Shown here one piece after another: positions 1 to 64,000 of a stretch of 64,000 bases of DNA; position 1 is the stretch's first letter, and every line of letters starts with the position of its first letter. The notes beneath the pieces are model-generated. The model made no database searches, was not told the DNA's origin, and was given only the letters and a program-made list of their open reading frames with translations. The stretch is from Eleginops maclovinus (lineage: Eukaryota > Chordata > Actinopteri > Perciformes > Eleginopidae). The position numbers and the translations under genes were made by a program. Location of the stretch: contig NC_086360.1 of the NCBI RefSeq assembly GCF_036324505.1, positions 4,004,546 to 4,068,545 of the forward strand. Reading direction: 5' to 3'.

Positions 1-962
1 CGCTACTTTAAGTACATTTAGATGAGAGTACTTTCTACTTTCACTGGAGGAACATTTAGAATGCAGGACTTTTACTGTGACAGAGTATTCCTACACTCTG
101 GTACTTCTACTTTACTCAAGTACAAGATCAGAGTACTTCTACTTTACTCAAGTACAAGATCAGAGTACTACTACTTTTACTCAAGTACAAGATCTGAGTA
201 CTTCTACTTTACTCAAGAACAAGATCTGAGTACTTCTACTTTACTCAAGTACAAGATCTGAGTACTTCTACTTTACTCAAGTACAAGATTTGAGTACTTC
301 TACTTTACTCAAGTACAAGATCAGAGTACTTCTACTTTACTCAAGTACAAGATCTGAGTACTTCTACTTTTACTCAAGTACAAGATTTGAGTACTTCTAC
401 TTTACTCAAGTACAAGATTTGAGTACTTCTACTTTTACTCAAGTACAAGATCTGAGTACTTCTACTTTACTCAAGTACAAGATTTGAGTACTTCTACTTT
501 TACTCAAGTACAAGATCTGAGTACTTCTACTTTACTCAAGTACAAGATCTGAGTACTTCTACTTTACTCAAGTACAAGATTTGAGTACTTCTACTTTACT
601 CAAGTACAAGATCTGAGTACTTCTACTTTACTCAAGTACAAGATTTGAGTACTTCTACTTTACTCAAGTACAAGATCTGAGTACTTCTACTTTTACTCAA
701 GTACAAGATCTGAGTACTTCTACTTTTACTCAAGTACAAGACCTGAGTACTTCTACTTTTACTCAAGTACAAGACCTGAGTACTTCTACTTTTACTCAAG
801 TACAAGATCTGAGTACTTCTACTTTTACTCAAGTACAAGATCTGAGTACTTCTACTTTTACTCAAGTACAAGAACTGAGTACTTCTACTTTTACTCAAGT
901 ACAAGAACTGAGTACTTCTACTTTTACTCAAGTACAAGATCTGAGTACTTCTCCCACCTCTG
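1..962 (-). mobile_element. hAT-type MITE with expanded internal minisatellite (copy 1, cut by window edge)
   Basis: Ends at 962 with the inverted CAGAGGTGGGAG terminus. Positions about 108-950 are about 25 tandem units of 32-33 bp (TACTTCTACTTTTACTCAAG plus TACAAGATCTGAG). The unique part at 1-107 (CACTGGAGGAACATTTAGAA and so on) matches the other three copies. Open frames reading YLSKSRSTQ or STSTFTQVQ are products of the 33-bp periodicity, not genes. Confidence 0.85.
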
Positions 963-1059
963 CTGGACACCCTAACCCCTCACCCCCAGGAGACAAAACA
1001 GACCAGCTTCTCCACTCAGTTAAACTTTGCATGATGCGACACTCTTTGTGTATTTTGTG

Positions 1060-1063
<4 letters not shown>

Positions 1064-1093
<30 letters not shown>
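1064..1093. repeat. (TG)15 abutting OGDH exon 21 donor
   Basis: On the transcript strand it reads (CA)15 immediately after GTAAA of the exon-21 donor. Confidence 0.95.
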
Positions 1094-1096
<3 letters not shown>

Positions 1097-1098
1097 AC

Positions 1099-34051
<32,953 letters not shown>

Positions 34052-34193
34052 GAGCAGTCCTTAAAGTATCACACACACGCTGGTGGTGGTCAGGCCGACG
34101 GGCCGGATGTCCTCAACCTCAGAACAACGCCGGGATAAAAAAAAAGTCACTCCACTGGGGGAGGAAGGAAGTGTCCACAGGTCCGTTTGTTCA

Positions 34194-35884
34194 CTGAGAG
34201 AGAGAGGGGACACAGTGTTAGAGAAGTAGTGTGTTTGAATGTTTACATTTCAAAACACCACAACATGGACGCTAACATTACTGAGGTGATCTTTTCACTC
34301 ACATATTCTGAACTGGAAGGGGAAGAAAATAAAGTCAGACTAAAATGTGAAAGTAAATAGCGTACACATATGGGCCTGAATTTCCCCACCAGCATCACTT
34401 TAGTCAAAGTTTTAAAGTCAAGGAACATTTCGCCACAAAGTGTTCAGGTGTCGGGGGAAAATCCACTCGTGTCTAATGTGCATTAGAAGAGACAGGGACA
34501 AACTGTAAAAAAAATGATACAATCAGGCATCTGATGTTCTAGATTTTATCTAGGGCCTGCATGTTTGCATGCTCACAATACCTACCCGGCAAATCCTGCT
34601 TTTGTTTACTAGTACCTTTTGGGAATTACTACTTTTGTAAATATAGATGTTTATTCCTTTACTACAGTAAAGTAACATATGCTTTTCCCTGCACATTGGG
34701 AACCTGCCAAATGTTGTTCTGTTTTAAGTGTACTACCAGCTTAATGCTCCTTATCTACATCCCACAACCATTGACATTTGAGGCAATGGTATGTCCAACA
34801 TATGCATTAGATCTAAGTTCATAGTAGTGGGATCGTCAGTTGCATTGATCATACTCCCTGTAACATCCAAAATCATAGAACTACTTTGGATGATGCATAA
34901 CTTTACAAATGAATTAAAGTATTGATTAAGTTCCTCTTTGAGTGAGAATAGGTATCACACAACTGAAATACAGTACTGTATCATCGTTTTCCTAACCCCT
35001 AAAAAGCATTTAAACCTTTGGTAGATGTTATTAGCTATGTTAGGAGACATTGTTTTATGGCCGACAAAGATAACGATAACTTGCCAAGGCACATCTTGCG
35101 ATTTGGAATTCTGCACTAAATGTAATTTGAGAAATGTGCGGTCTGAAAGAGTAAAGGAACCTCTGCTGTATCTTCATGTGTTCCCTCAGCTGCTGTGTTT
35201 TGACCTTGTTGGGTCTCCACTCCCTGCCTCCATTCCTCTTTACTCACCAACCGCCTGTAGGCGCCCAACAACCGCCTTCCCGGCCTCTTCATTGGTTGAA
35301 ACAGGACTCCAGAGCTTTTACTATTGGCTACAGCAGCTGTTTGTCACTTTGTCCTTTCACGAGTCATGAGTTCCTTAGAAATTACTGCTTTATAAAAACA
35401 TTGTAAAATTATGCTTTCCTCCGAGTGTAAAAACCACAGAATGAAGGATAAAGGCAGCTGCTCACTAGTACAGTGTGTTAAACAGACTACATTAATAGCT
35501 TTAGTGCTAACGTTATATAAATAGCCGGTTAGCTTGTACTTTCTCTATTAATTGCCTTTGCACTAGCATCTAATAGGTGCCAATTTAGTTAAATTTACAA
35601 AGCGAACTTCATAGGTATTAGTGGAGATTTATGCTTCCAATGTGCATGTCGTACTTTAACCGGTACAAAGAGTTTCAGCGAATAATTTGAAAGATGAGCT
35701 AACAGTCCCGGTCAGGGAAGTGTCTGTTAGTTAGCACGCAGCTAACATGCTAACAGGTTTTGTCTTCTGCAGGACGGATTTTAGTTTTCTGTTACCCGGG
35801 GTCCATCTCTGTGTACAAAGACCGTTCCCAGTATTCTCCCTGGACACACAGGCCCTCTTACAGTCTTAAATCCCGGTTACTGAC
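34194..35884 (-). other. OGDH intron 1
   Basis: Non-coding. Near 35250-35340 there are two CCAAT-type motifs (CATTGGTTG, CTATTGGCTA) in a mildly GC-rich patch that could be an upstream or alternative regulatory element. No transposon with recognisable ends and no convincing exon was seen. Confidence 0.4.
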
Positions 35885-36030
35885 CTCCAAAACGAGTTTC
35901 AGCGGCTCCCCTCTCGGCCTGTATCCCGGATGCCCTTCGCCTCTCCCGGTGAAATGATGACAGCTCGCGGGGGCGCGGAGCATGGAAGGAAGCGAGGCCC
36001 GTGCGTGGTGCTGAGGCGAGGTGACGCAGC
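35885..36030 (-). other. ogdh: Probable OGDH non-coding exon 1 (5' UTR)
   Basis: A GC-rich stretch in otherwise AT-rich DNA. On the minus strand it ends with a plausible donor (TTTGGAG then GTCAGTAAC, boundary at 35885). It lies upstream of the start-codon exon, whose acceptor at 34194 needs a 5' partner. The transcription start, and therefore the right-hand boundary, is a guess. No coding potential is claimed. Confidence 0.5.
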
Positions 36031-36057
36031 GCAGACGTCAAAACTAAGGGGGCGGGG
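36022..36057 (-). promoter_or_regulatory. Likely OGDH promoter core: GC box and CRE-like sites
   Basis: GGGGGCGGGG at 36048-36057 is a GC/Sp1-type box. TGACGC at 36022-36027 and GACGTCA at 36034-36040 resemble CREB/ATF half-sites or a near-full site. They sit just upstream (minus-strand sense) of the inferred non-coding exon in a short CpG-rich island, as expected for a TATA-less housekeeping promoter. Inference from motif content only. Confidence 0.5.
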
Positions 36058-37407
36058 CACATCTCACGATTTATTTTTAATTCAGAAAATAATAAATAAC
36101 TAATAATAATACATTAATAGATTTTAATCAAATTCATTAAAAAAATAACATGTGAAAATAACGTTTAGTTTTAATAGTTACTAAAGCGTTTATTTTAATT
36201 TAAATAAAACAAATAGAGGTGTGATATCTCGTTTCTTTGTAAATAAAGAAGTTAAATTGGACTTAACTATAACACTATTATTGGAGTAATATCATATTAG
36301 ACGAAAAATAGGTTATGAAAATTTTAAACATTTGTGTTTCCATAATATATAAAAAGATACAACTGTATAAAACAGTAATGGATTGTTATATGAAATAAAA
36401 TAAAATATATATAAATACAAATAAATTGAAACGGAAAATGGTGTTATTTTTACATTAAAGCTTTGTTCAATAAAAAATATTTTATATTTAAGAAATATTT
36501 TTATAATATTTGACATTGAAAATGTCCCTATTGTCTGAGTATATATACATCTATTTATAACTCATATTTTACCCTTGTTCAGCTTTCCTTACACTGTTTT
36601 TAGCTGTATTTCCATTTCTGTACATTACACTGAGAGTAAAACCTTAGGTCAAATGTGTTTCATGTGTTGAGTTGTGTTGTCATTAAAACAGATTCTGATT
36701 CCGGTAAATTCTAATGAAATTCAGTGACACTTTACACTCTGATTCACATTTTTCTGCCCCCAACATGACCCTGAGTATTTTGTGCATTTTAATAACAAGG
36801 TTTTCAATTCAACAAAACCATTCTGTTTTATTGAAGTTTATTAAATGATTACATGAAGCTGCGGACTGGATTCATCCCAGCAAACAAGCCGCACAGGTTT
36901 GGGCTCTACAGTTATTGATAATTTCCAGGGTCGTTGCTATAGTGTAGAAACAAAATGCTCGGAGAGGAACACTGTTGTTTCCTGCTCCAACAGATCAGAA
37001 ATAAAATTTAGAAATCAATAAAAAAAACATAGAAATCAATCACCAGACACAGCAATATTTAATAATGAAATACAACTATCAGCACAGAGAACATGTTTAC
37101 ATTTGCAAAAAAATTAAAAGAGAAAACCTATAAAATCATTTATTATAATAAAAAGAGGTGATGAGATTCTGTGTGGTGGCGTCAGTGCTTACTAGGAGAT
37201 TGGGTGACAACCTTTTGAACAATCATATTGTGACGCTTTACCTGCTGGTTTTCATTTTACAGGTGTTCAAATAACCTTTCTTTGAAACTTTTTACCCTGA
37301 GTTCTGCCTCTCAGGCTGCATACATATTCCCAACAGACCCACTCTCCAATCTCACAGATTTTGATGTGCATTCCCCTTAAGTGAGTGAGGGCTCAGTTGT
37401 CTCACTT

Positions 37408-37528
37408 TCAAATCATCAAATCATTGATTATAAGCCTTTCTAAGAGTCCAAATATCTCCACATTTTCCTGAGGGTTTAACCCATAGTTCATAGCAAAATT
37501 GGTGCCGTAAAAAATGTGGCTGTCCTGC
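37408..37528 (-). CDS. Candidate alternative terminal exon of ADAM9 or of an unrecognised gene
   Basis: A strong acceptor (TATTTTTTTGCAG) at 37528 is followed by 40 open codons, QDSHIFYGTNFAMNYGLNPQ then ENVEIFGLLERLIINDLMI, and a stop. Downstream on this strand there are AATAAA signals at 37139-37144, 36837-36842 and 36827-36832. It enters with one leftover nucleotide, matching the phase-2 donors of ADAM9 exons at 42648 and 49136. The sequence is not recognised and a 40-codon frame can arise by chance. Confidence 0.25.
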
Positions 37529-40500
37529 CTGCAAAAAAATATACCAAAAACAAACATGGATGGCACAGAGAAGGAAAACCTCAAGTATAACCTTGAAACA
37601 TGTGACTGAATAAACCTATTTTCTTTTATGCTGAAATCTTTATTATTGATCAAATATTTCTAATTGCAAATGACACGATATACTAGGCCTATTATTGTTT
37701 ATAGTTTGTAAAGTAATGTAGCTTTTCCCACTCTGCGAGACAAAAGTCTGGATGATTTTAAGGTTCGATCTCTGTCTTTGTTTTATTTTTTTCAAACAAA
37801 CCGCATGTGCAGACTCAAACCTTTAATGTGTTCGCTGGTTTCTTACTATTGAAGACTTAAAAAACACTGACAGCTATACAGTATAATTTACTGCAGGTGA
37901 TAGCAAATGTTACTTAAGCTGCCAGTGGTGGCTTCACTTAAACCTGGGCTACAAATGTTTACCTCCATCCATAGACAGTATAATTCATGAATATTTTAAT
38001 GTGAATACTGTCTGAATACTGTTTAAAATGGCACATAAATGACACTAGATCAGAGGTTCATCAGAGCTTTGATGACATGACATTGCTGTACTTTATATTA
38101 TTTTATATTAATATAAAAAAAGAAAGAAACCTTTATATTCTTGTCCATAAGACACTATGGAATTAATGTAATGGAAGCTCCATGGGAACACTTGTTTTAT
38201 TTGGTTATTATTAAAAGTGTGACTGTTAGTCGAACAAACAAGACAGTTCATGATGATTAGATAGAATCCGGGTAAAACCTTTGTTAAATATTATCTTACA
38301 CTTTATTGACATAACAATTGATAGATAATTGATGATTGACAGAAGAAATACAGAGATATATTGATAATTGTAATTGTTGCAGCCCTGAAAGTAAATTCAG
38401 AGTAACTATAGCAAATTCAATATAGTAATAACACATTGAGGGTTTAAATAATGCATTTGATAGTGGATTGATACACATTTGTTACTCTAGTAGTCAGCCA
38501 GTGCAATAGTGAGCAAAACTGATGACTTTATAACAGTTGTGTTGTTTTTTACAAAAATGGGGATCTTTGGTACAAAGCAGTAAGGTATTTAAGCTTTGAT
38601 ACTCTCACAATACTAAGGAAAATACATTCAGTTTTGGTTTGAGTCTGAACACGAAATGTGTTGTTTTTAATAAACAACTAGAACCGATTTAGCTTTGGAG
38701 GAACCAGTGAGCGGGAGCATTTTACTGACGGTAACTTGATGCTCTTGTGAGCTTTAACCTCAGCTGCTCTCGTGTCTCTAAATAACTCCAGTCCGAACAG
38801 TTTGTCCTCAAGACTTTTCTCTTTCCTTTAGAAAAACAATTGGCAAGCTTTTTGATAATCGATGAATGTTGTCTCAAATATGGAGATTTCCTCATTTCTC
38901 TGTTTTATTGCATATGAAACTGAAAATATGTGGGGTTTGGACTCACAAACCCATTTAACCCATTTAACCATTTAACCCATTTACTTGGACTTTAAGAAAC
39001 TGGAATGGATATTTTTTAGTATTTTGGGTATATGACAGATCAAACAATGAATCGATTTATCTAGAAATAAATATCCAGATCAATCGATAATTCACAGAAT
39101 CTTTAGTGGCCTTGATTATATTTATTTATTTTTTTGGCATGAAAACATTTAAATGGCACAGTATTAGCCCTATACTTTTGCGCTTGTTCACAATGATTTC
39201 TGTGCAAAGACACTCGACAGCAAATTAAAATAGAATAAAGCAGATAGTTACAACATGTTCTCCTCACACAGTGCATCCAGGTTCATTTACTGGCTGTTCA
39301 CAGCAGATGAAGCCAGTCAGTCATTTGGTTACCTGTTGGTGTATCAATCCCTGGTTTGAATAAAATGGACGAACCCTCCGGCGTTGTGTGGCTGTCATGC
39401 GGGCCGCCCAGCGTTCACACAACCACAGAGAAACTCCATGTTTTTAAATGTTCAGTCTGCAGTCAGCCATTCTGAGTCTGACGTTGGTGTTAAACAGGGC
39501 GGGGACGGGACATCTGGACTCTTTCAGGACTTTATAGCAGGTGTTCCAGTGGTGAGCTGTGAGTTCAGGTCCACCTTTAACACACGTCAACACTCATCTA
39601 TAATCTGTGATGCTCCTGCCCTATAATACCAGCCATTGTTGTAAGACTGCATTCCAACAGCAGACACGTTTTCCTTATGATTGTCTGCATTTTAGTGTCA
39701 CTTGTAACTTTCCCCACCCTTCTGTCAGTTTGGAATATATTAAATTAAACATCCTCTTCAGTGTGGATAAAGAACATCACAGATATCAGATTGTACAGTG
39801 TTGAGGTCTTTATGGGGCGATTTACTTAAACTAAACTTGGTGAGCGTACATTACCTGCAGGATGTCACACATATCCAAATCAGAGGAAGTCAAACCCGGA
39901 GGAGCTCTGCATCCAGAAGATGTTGCATATTGGAATTTTTTACAATTCTGGAGAGACAGAGCACCAGGCAGACAAGGTGATGGAGACCAAGCGCACCCAC
40001 ACAGAGCAGCGTGTGTTACATTCCTATGACAGTGTTTGAGCAGGGGAGGAAGTGCAATCAGATGGCACCAGTGCTTCCATTCAGAGACAGAAAACAGAAA
40101 GAAAGGAGAGTAAGCTCAGCATCCAGTGACTTCTGCATCTTTGACCAGCCAATCAGAGTGAGCATGTCTCAGTATTGTAATCAATTGTGAAATCAAAATA
40201 AACAATTCAACAAAAATATGTATCCAGAGCGGTTTCTTCCCTAGTGAGGGCGCTTTATAGTGGTTCAATTTCACACAGCATCTGTGCACTCGTTGAAATG
40301 GCAGACAGTAAATATATAGTTATGGAGATAATGTTAATAAGCTAGCTACATGCTAGACAGCTGCAAAATTGTTGCTTTAAAAAGAGAACCTGCTCCTGAC
40401 TGATATCAATGGCCCATTGTTTAAATATATTTTTGGATGGTACATCAGGCATTAGTTACTTTTGTAAACCATATATGGGCGATTCTAAAGTGCAAAGACG

Positions 40501-42151
40501 AAAGTAGCAGCATGGTAGCTACTGTAATTAAAAAGAATAGGGCCAAGTGAATGACAAATTGACAATCCAGCCACTTAAATTAAATGTGTGTCTCACAAAA
40601 ATAGTGATAGTTAAAGTAACAGCCTAAACTTTGTACTGCTAGCATGGTGCATGATAACATATGGGAAACCAGAACTAGCTCATGTCCTTTTAGGTTTGAT
40701 CTTAGCAAGCAAACATGTGTTAGCAAGCTGGCTAGCTAACTATGTAGTTACTAGTGTTAGCATGGTGGTATTTGAAATGTAGCTACTGTAGCTAACTCAA
40801 CTGTAAGCTAAAAAAGCTAGCAAGTTAACCGGCCAGCTCACGTAAGATATTATTTTCTAAGCTGTGTGGGGGAGAACAAAATATGAGCGATAATAATGAA
40901 TAAATCCAGGGAAGCTAGTAAAGTAGCATTAGCTCAAAAACGGGAGAGTTGTGCTAGTAGCTATTTAACATTAGTTACCAAACTGGCTTGCTTAATATAC
41001 CATAAATATGTTATACAGCTAGCAAGTAACATGAAATTGGGGAAATACTTGTGGTTACTTAGCACTTGCTCAAAACCTTTGAGCCTGCTAGCATTAAGCG
41101 CCGTGCTGCTGGCAGATGAGCCGTAGACTGCTAGTCCGAGCAGCACGCATTACTAGTTATTACAATACAATGCTTTTTTCATCCATAGGATCAAAAATAG
41201 GCTACACGAAAAAAGAGTTAGTTCCTTGCAGTTCGAAGTGTCCTGTCCACATTATTCAGTGGCCATTAGGAATAATTGGAATCAACTCTGAGTGGTACTG
41301 GTACTGTATCCAGATCTTGTTAAACATCTATTGTTACAAAGTGCTGCAAGAAGGAACTATTACTGTAGGCCAACTCAAGTTTAATGGTTACCTTTGACAA
41401 AATGCTAATTGGGTTTTTTCAACTCGACTACGCTTATGATGTTTTGCAGAAATTAAGTTCGATAGCATATTATCTTAAAACATTTTATAAGTTAATGCAA
41501 TTAAAAGTAGTTAAAAAAACTAAGCACACTGGTTTCATGACTTTAGAAGACCACAACTTAAAAGCAGCAAAATGTTTGGCGTGAAGTGAGGGTTATTTAC
41601 TGACTTGTTTTAACCAAAGACCTTATCTCAGGCAGCTAACCAAACACACATTCCAAAGACCCATTGACCTTGAGATGAGAGAAGTGGAAGTGCGAAAATG
41701 CTAACTCATTTCACAAATGCAGGACTCATTTCTGCAGCACTCTACAGCAGGAATACACAATATTGATCGGGATTAATACAGTTCTGATTGGGTAATAATA
41801 CGTATTTCTAGTAATTGAGTTGTTGATATCACAGGTAACTGTTCTGGAGATATGATTGGCTGATTTGGTGACAGAGCAGACAATGTGTCACCTGATTGGC
41901 TGAGTTTTGTCTCCAGACTGCAAGAAAGAAAGAAAGAAAGAAAGAAAGAAGAAAGCTGAGAACAGGGGCGGCATCAGTTCCATTCTGGTAAGTTTCTGTT
42001 TGTTCTGTGAACTCCCAAACCAGTTTGACTGTGTCCAGTTTGTTGTCTGGAGCCGGCTGTCCTCAAACTCGGCTCCAGATTATTTTCCTGCCTGCTCTGT
42101 AACCAGCTTTCAGTACATGGGGAGTAGGTTGAAAAGGAGCGAGGGGGAGTA

Positions 42152-42174
42152 GGGGGGGGGGGGGGGGGGGGGGG
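42152..42174. repeat. G23 homopolymer (C23 in ADAM9 3' UTR)
   Basis: 23 consecutive G on the plus strand, 36 nt downstream of the ADAM9 stop on the transcript strand, so it is a poly(C) run at the start of the 3' UTR. Confidence 0.9.
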
Positions 42175-42210
42175 TTCATCTAGGTGTGGAGAGTCTGGCC
42201 CCTTGATTGG

Positions 42211-62611
<20,401 letters not shown>

Positions 62612-62934
62612 CTGCAGAGAGGAAGAGGACGAGGGATTTTTGAAATTATTTTTGCCACTATCTTTGCACAGTGTACTCACATAAAAACACACTCCATCAA
62701 CAAATACATGACTGTATATAATAATAACTGTATATATATATATATATATAATAACTGCTGGAATGTGTCCAGATTTCCAGAACTCTTATAGAAACTGAAA
62801 TCTTCCATCAGTCTGGACTTCAGATATTGACGGGTTCAACGCGAGCATTTTCCTCCACCTTCCTCTTTCTGCTGACACACACTGCCATCTTGGCCTGCCT
62901 TAAAACAAAGTTGATGCCATGGAGGACTCTCCAG

Positions 62935-63848
62935 CAGTGTTGGGTGTAACGCGTTACAAAAGTAACAGAATTACAGTAATGAATTACTGTTTGCTGTAAC
63001 GCAGTAATATAACGCATTACTTCAGAAATGTGCGTAATATAATACCGGTTACAATTCTCATTAACGCAGTTACAACACATTTGAACCTGAAATGATGTGG
63101 TGTTTTGTTTCTAAGAATTCACAAACATCGTGAGACATTCCGACACCAGAGGAATAATTGTGAGGGTAGAATAGTAACTCAGTAAGCCTGTTTACTATTG
63201 GTTAAGAGGGCTGCAGAAACAGATTCCACTTTTGCACGAGGGAGAGATGCAGTCTTGGAGAAAAGACACAAGTGCGCGCAGGCCAAAGCAACAGAAGGTA
63301 GCTTTCTCTCTCGGTCTTCTATGCTGCTTGAACCCGGAGAAGTTCAGAGACTCGTGGCAGAGTGTTGAAGACATGCAGCCTCTGTCTTCTGTGGAATCGC
63401 CGGCTTTTAGAAAGCTTGTCAGCCAAATCCCCATTAACACACCAATGACAAGGTGAGCTAACGTTGCCATAGAGACTTGTTGATATACAGCAGGTCACAG
63501 GGCCGTGCAGAGGCTCCACTAACATGTTATAATAACACACAGAGACGTCATGTTACCGGTATCACATATTATCCAGCCCACTTAAACGGAGCAAGAGTTT
63601 AATCTCTAGCTATTTTCCTAATGTTCAGCATGTACTGCCAGATAGAGAGATAGCTTTAATTAATGAGCTGCAATAAACTACATTTCAGCATTTAAAGCCA
63701 TACTTTAAAGGTTATTTTGGTGAAAGTAACTCAAAGTAACGCAGAAGTAGTGTAACGCATTACAGTTCAGAGACAGTTATTACTTTAAAAAGACAGTAAT
63801 AAGTAATATGTACTGTATTACATTTTGGAAGTAACTTGCCCAACACTG
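62935..63848 (+). mobile_element. hAT element (CAGTGTTGGG ends) with transposase remnant
   Basis: Ends CAGTGTTGGGTGTAACGCGT and AAGTAACTTGCCCAACACTG. Flanks CTCTCCAG and CTTGCCAG match at 6 of 8. 63232-63456 encodes DMQPLSSVESPAFRKLVSQI, typical of the region after the BED finger in hAT transposases. Lies in the ADAM9 intron upstream of exon A. Confidence 0.85.
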
Positions 63849-64000
63849 CTTGCCAGTGAATGTCTGCATGTTTTTTGGAGTGACGAGGAGAGAGAGGAGG
63901 AAAAATGAGAGGAAGAAAAGGGAGGGGGAGAGAGGAGAGGTGAGCAGGCAGATACATGAGAAGAGGAGGATGAGGAAGGTAAAGGGAGGAGGAGGATTAA
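63849..64000. other. Purine-rich edge sequence
   Basis: GA-rich on the plus strand (pyrimidine-rich on the transcript). No exon visible before the window ends. Confidence 0.5.

Larger units (their letters stand above)
36060..42210. other. Region between OGDH and the ADAM9 stop codon; part is ADAM9 3' UTR
   Basis: 36060-36780 is very AT-rich with nothing recognised. On the minus strand the first poly(A)-type signals after the ADAM9 stop are ATTAAA near 41390-41395 and AATAAATAAA at 39121-39130, so the 3' UTR may be 0.8 or 3 kb. 39380-40150 has higher GC and could be UTR. 40630-41140 is enriched in GCTAGC/GCTAAC motifs. (GAAA)n lies at 41925-41951. No gene is supported apart from the low-confidence exon at 37408. 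Confidence 0.45.

Noticed and set aside
632..970. Long frames of [14 protein letters not shown] repeats (also 4599-5135, 57754-58026, 57715-58065)
   Set aside because: They follow from a 33-bp tandem unit that is a multiple of three with no stop in that frame. The same array gives other repeat peptides on the opposite strand. Transposon minisatellite, not a repeat protein gene.
40630..41140. Possible gene in the GCTAGC-rich region
   Set aside because: Frames are short, lack splice context, and are made of repeated TAGC/TAAC motifs common in fish intergenic DNA.

Overview
This is a window of vertebrate genomic DNA, almost certainly from a teleost (probably percomorph) fish. It holds parts of two multi-exon genes, both on the minus strand. 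Every intron boundary placed here obeys GT-AG, and the reading frame stays open across all exons of each gene. The intron sequence is full of elements typical of teleosts: hAT and Tc1/mariner DNA transposons, TTAA-type MITEs, LINE tails and very long CA/GT microsatellites. No prokaryotic feature, CRISPR array, tRNA or rRNA gene was seen.

Layout. (1) 1099-34193, with a likely GC-rich promoter and non-coding first exon near 35885-36057: OGDH, the E1 component of the mitochondrial 2-oxoglutarate dehydrogenase complex. The window has the start codon and about 932 codons. The last roughly 90-110 residues lie beyond the left edge. The gene keeps the vertebrate alternative-exon module: exon 4a carries the calcium-responsive DADLDS segment, while exons 4b plus 4c encode a segment without it. 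(2) 36060-42210: intergenic or 3'-UTR sequence, including a low-confidence candidate alternative terminal exon with tandem poly(A) signals. (3) 42211-62611: the 3' two thirds of ADAM9, a membrane-anchored metalloprotease-disintegrin, from the end of the protease domain through the disintegrin, cysteine-rich, EGF-like, transmembrane and proline-rich cytoplasmic regions to the stop codon. The catalytic zinc site and N-terminus lie beyond the right edge.

Mobile DNA. At least ten hAT-type insertions are visible, five with perfect and others with near-perfect 8-bp target duplications. Four belong to one MITE family whose terminal 33-bp segment has expanded into a minisatellite of very different length in each copy. 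A Tc1-like element at 52245-53848 has an uninterrupted 340-codon transposase with the full DDE triad and nearly identical long inverted repeats, so it is a candidate recently active transposon. A second, broken Tc1 copy sits inside a TTAA-bounded MITE, and the intact relative of that MITE at 17211-18008 shows the unoccupied site. Five copies of a roughly 200-bp MITE with CTCCGG ends are scattered in both orientations.

Splicing context. Repeats sit directly on splice sites: (CA)77 and (CA)15 start about 5 nt past the donors of two OGDH exons, a hAT target duplication begins 8 nt past another OGDH donor, and (TG)82 occupies the whole polypyrimidine position of an ADAM9 acceptor. Together with the OGDH alternative exons and two ADAM9 cytoplasmic microexons, these are the most interesting things in the window. 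All assignments come from reading the sequence; no alignment or database search was run.
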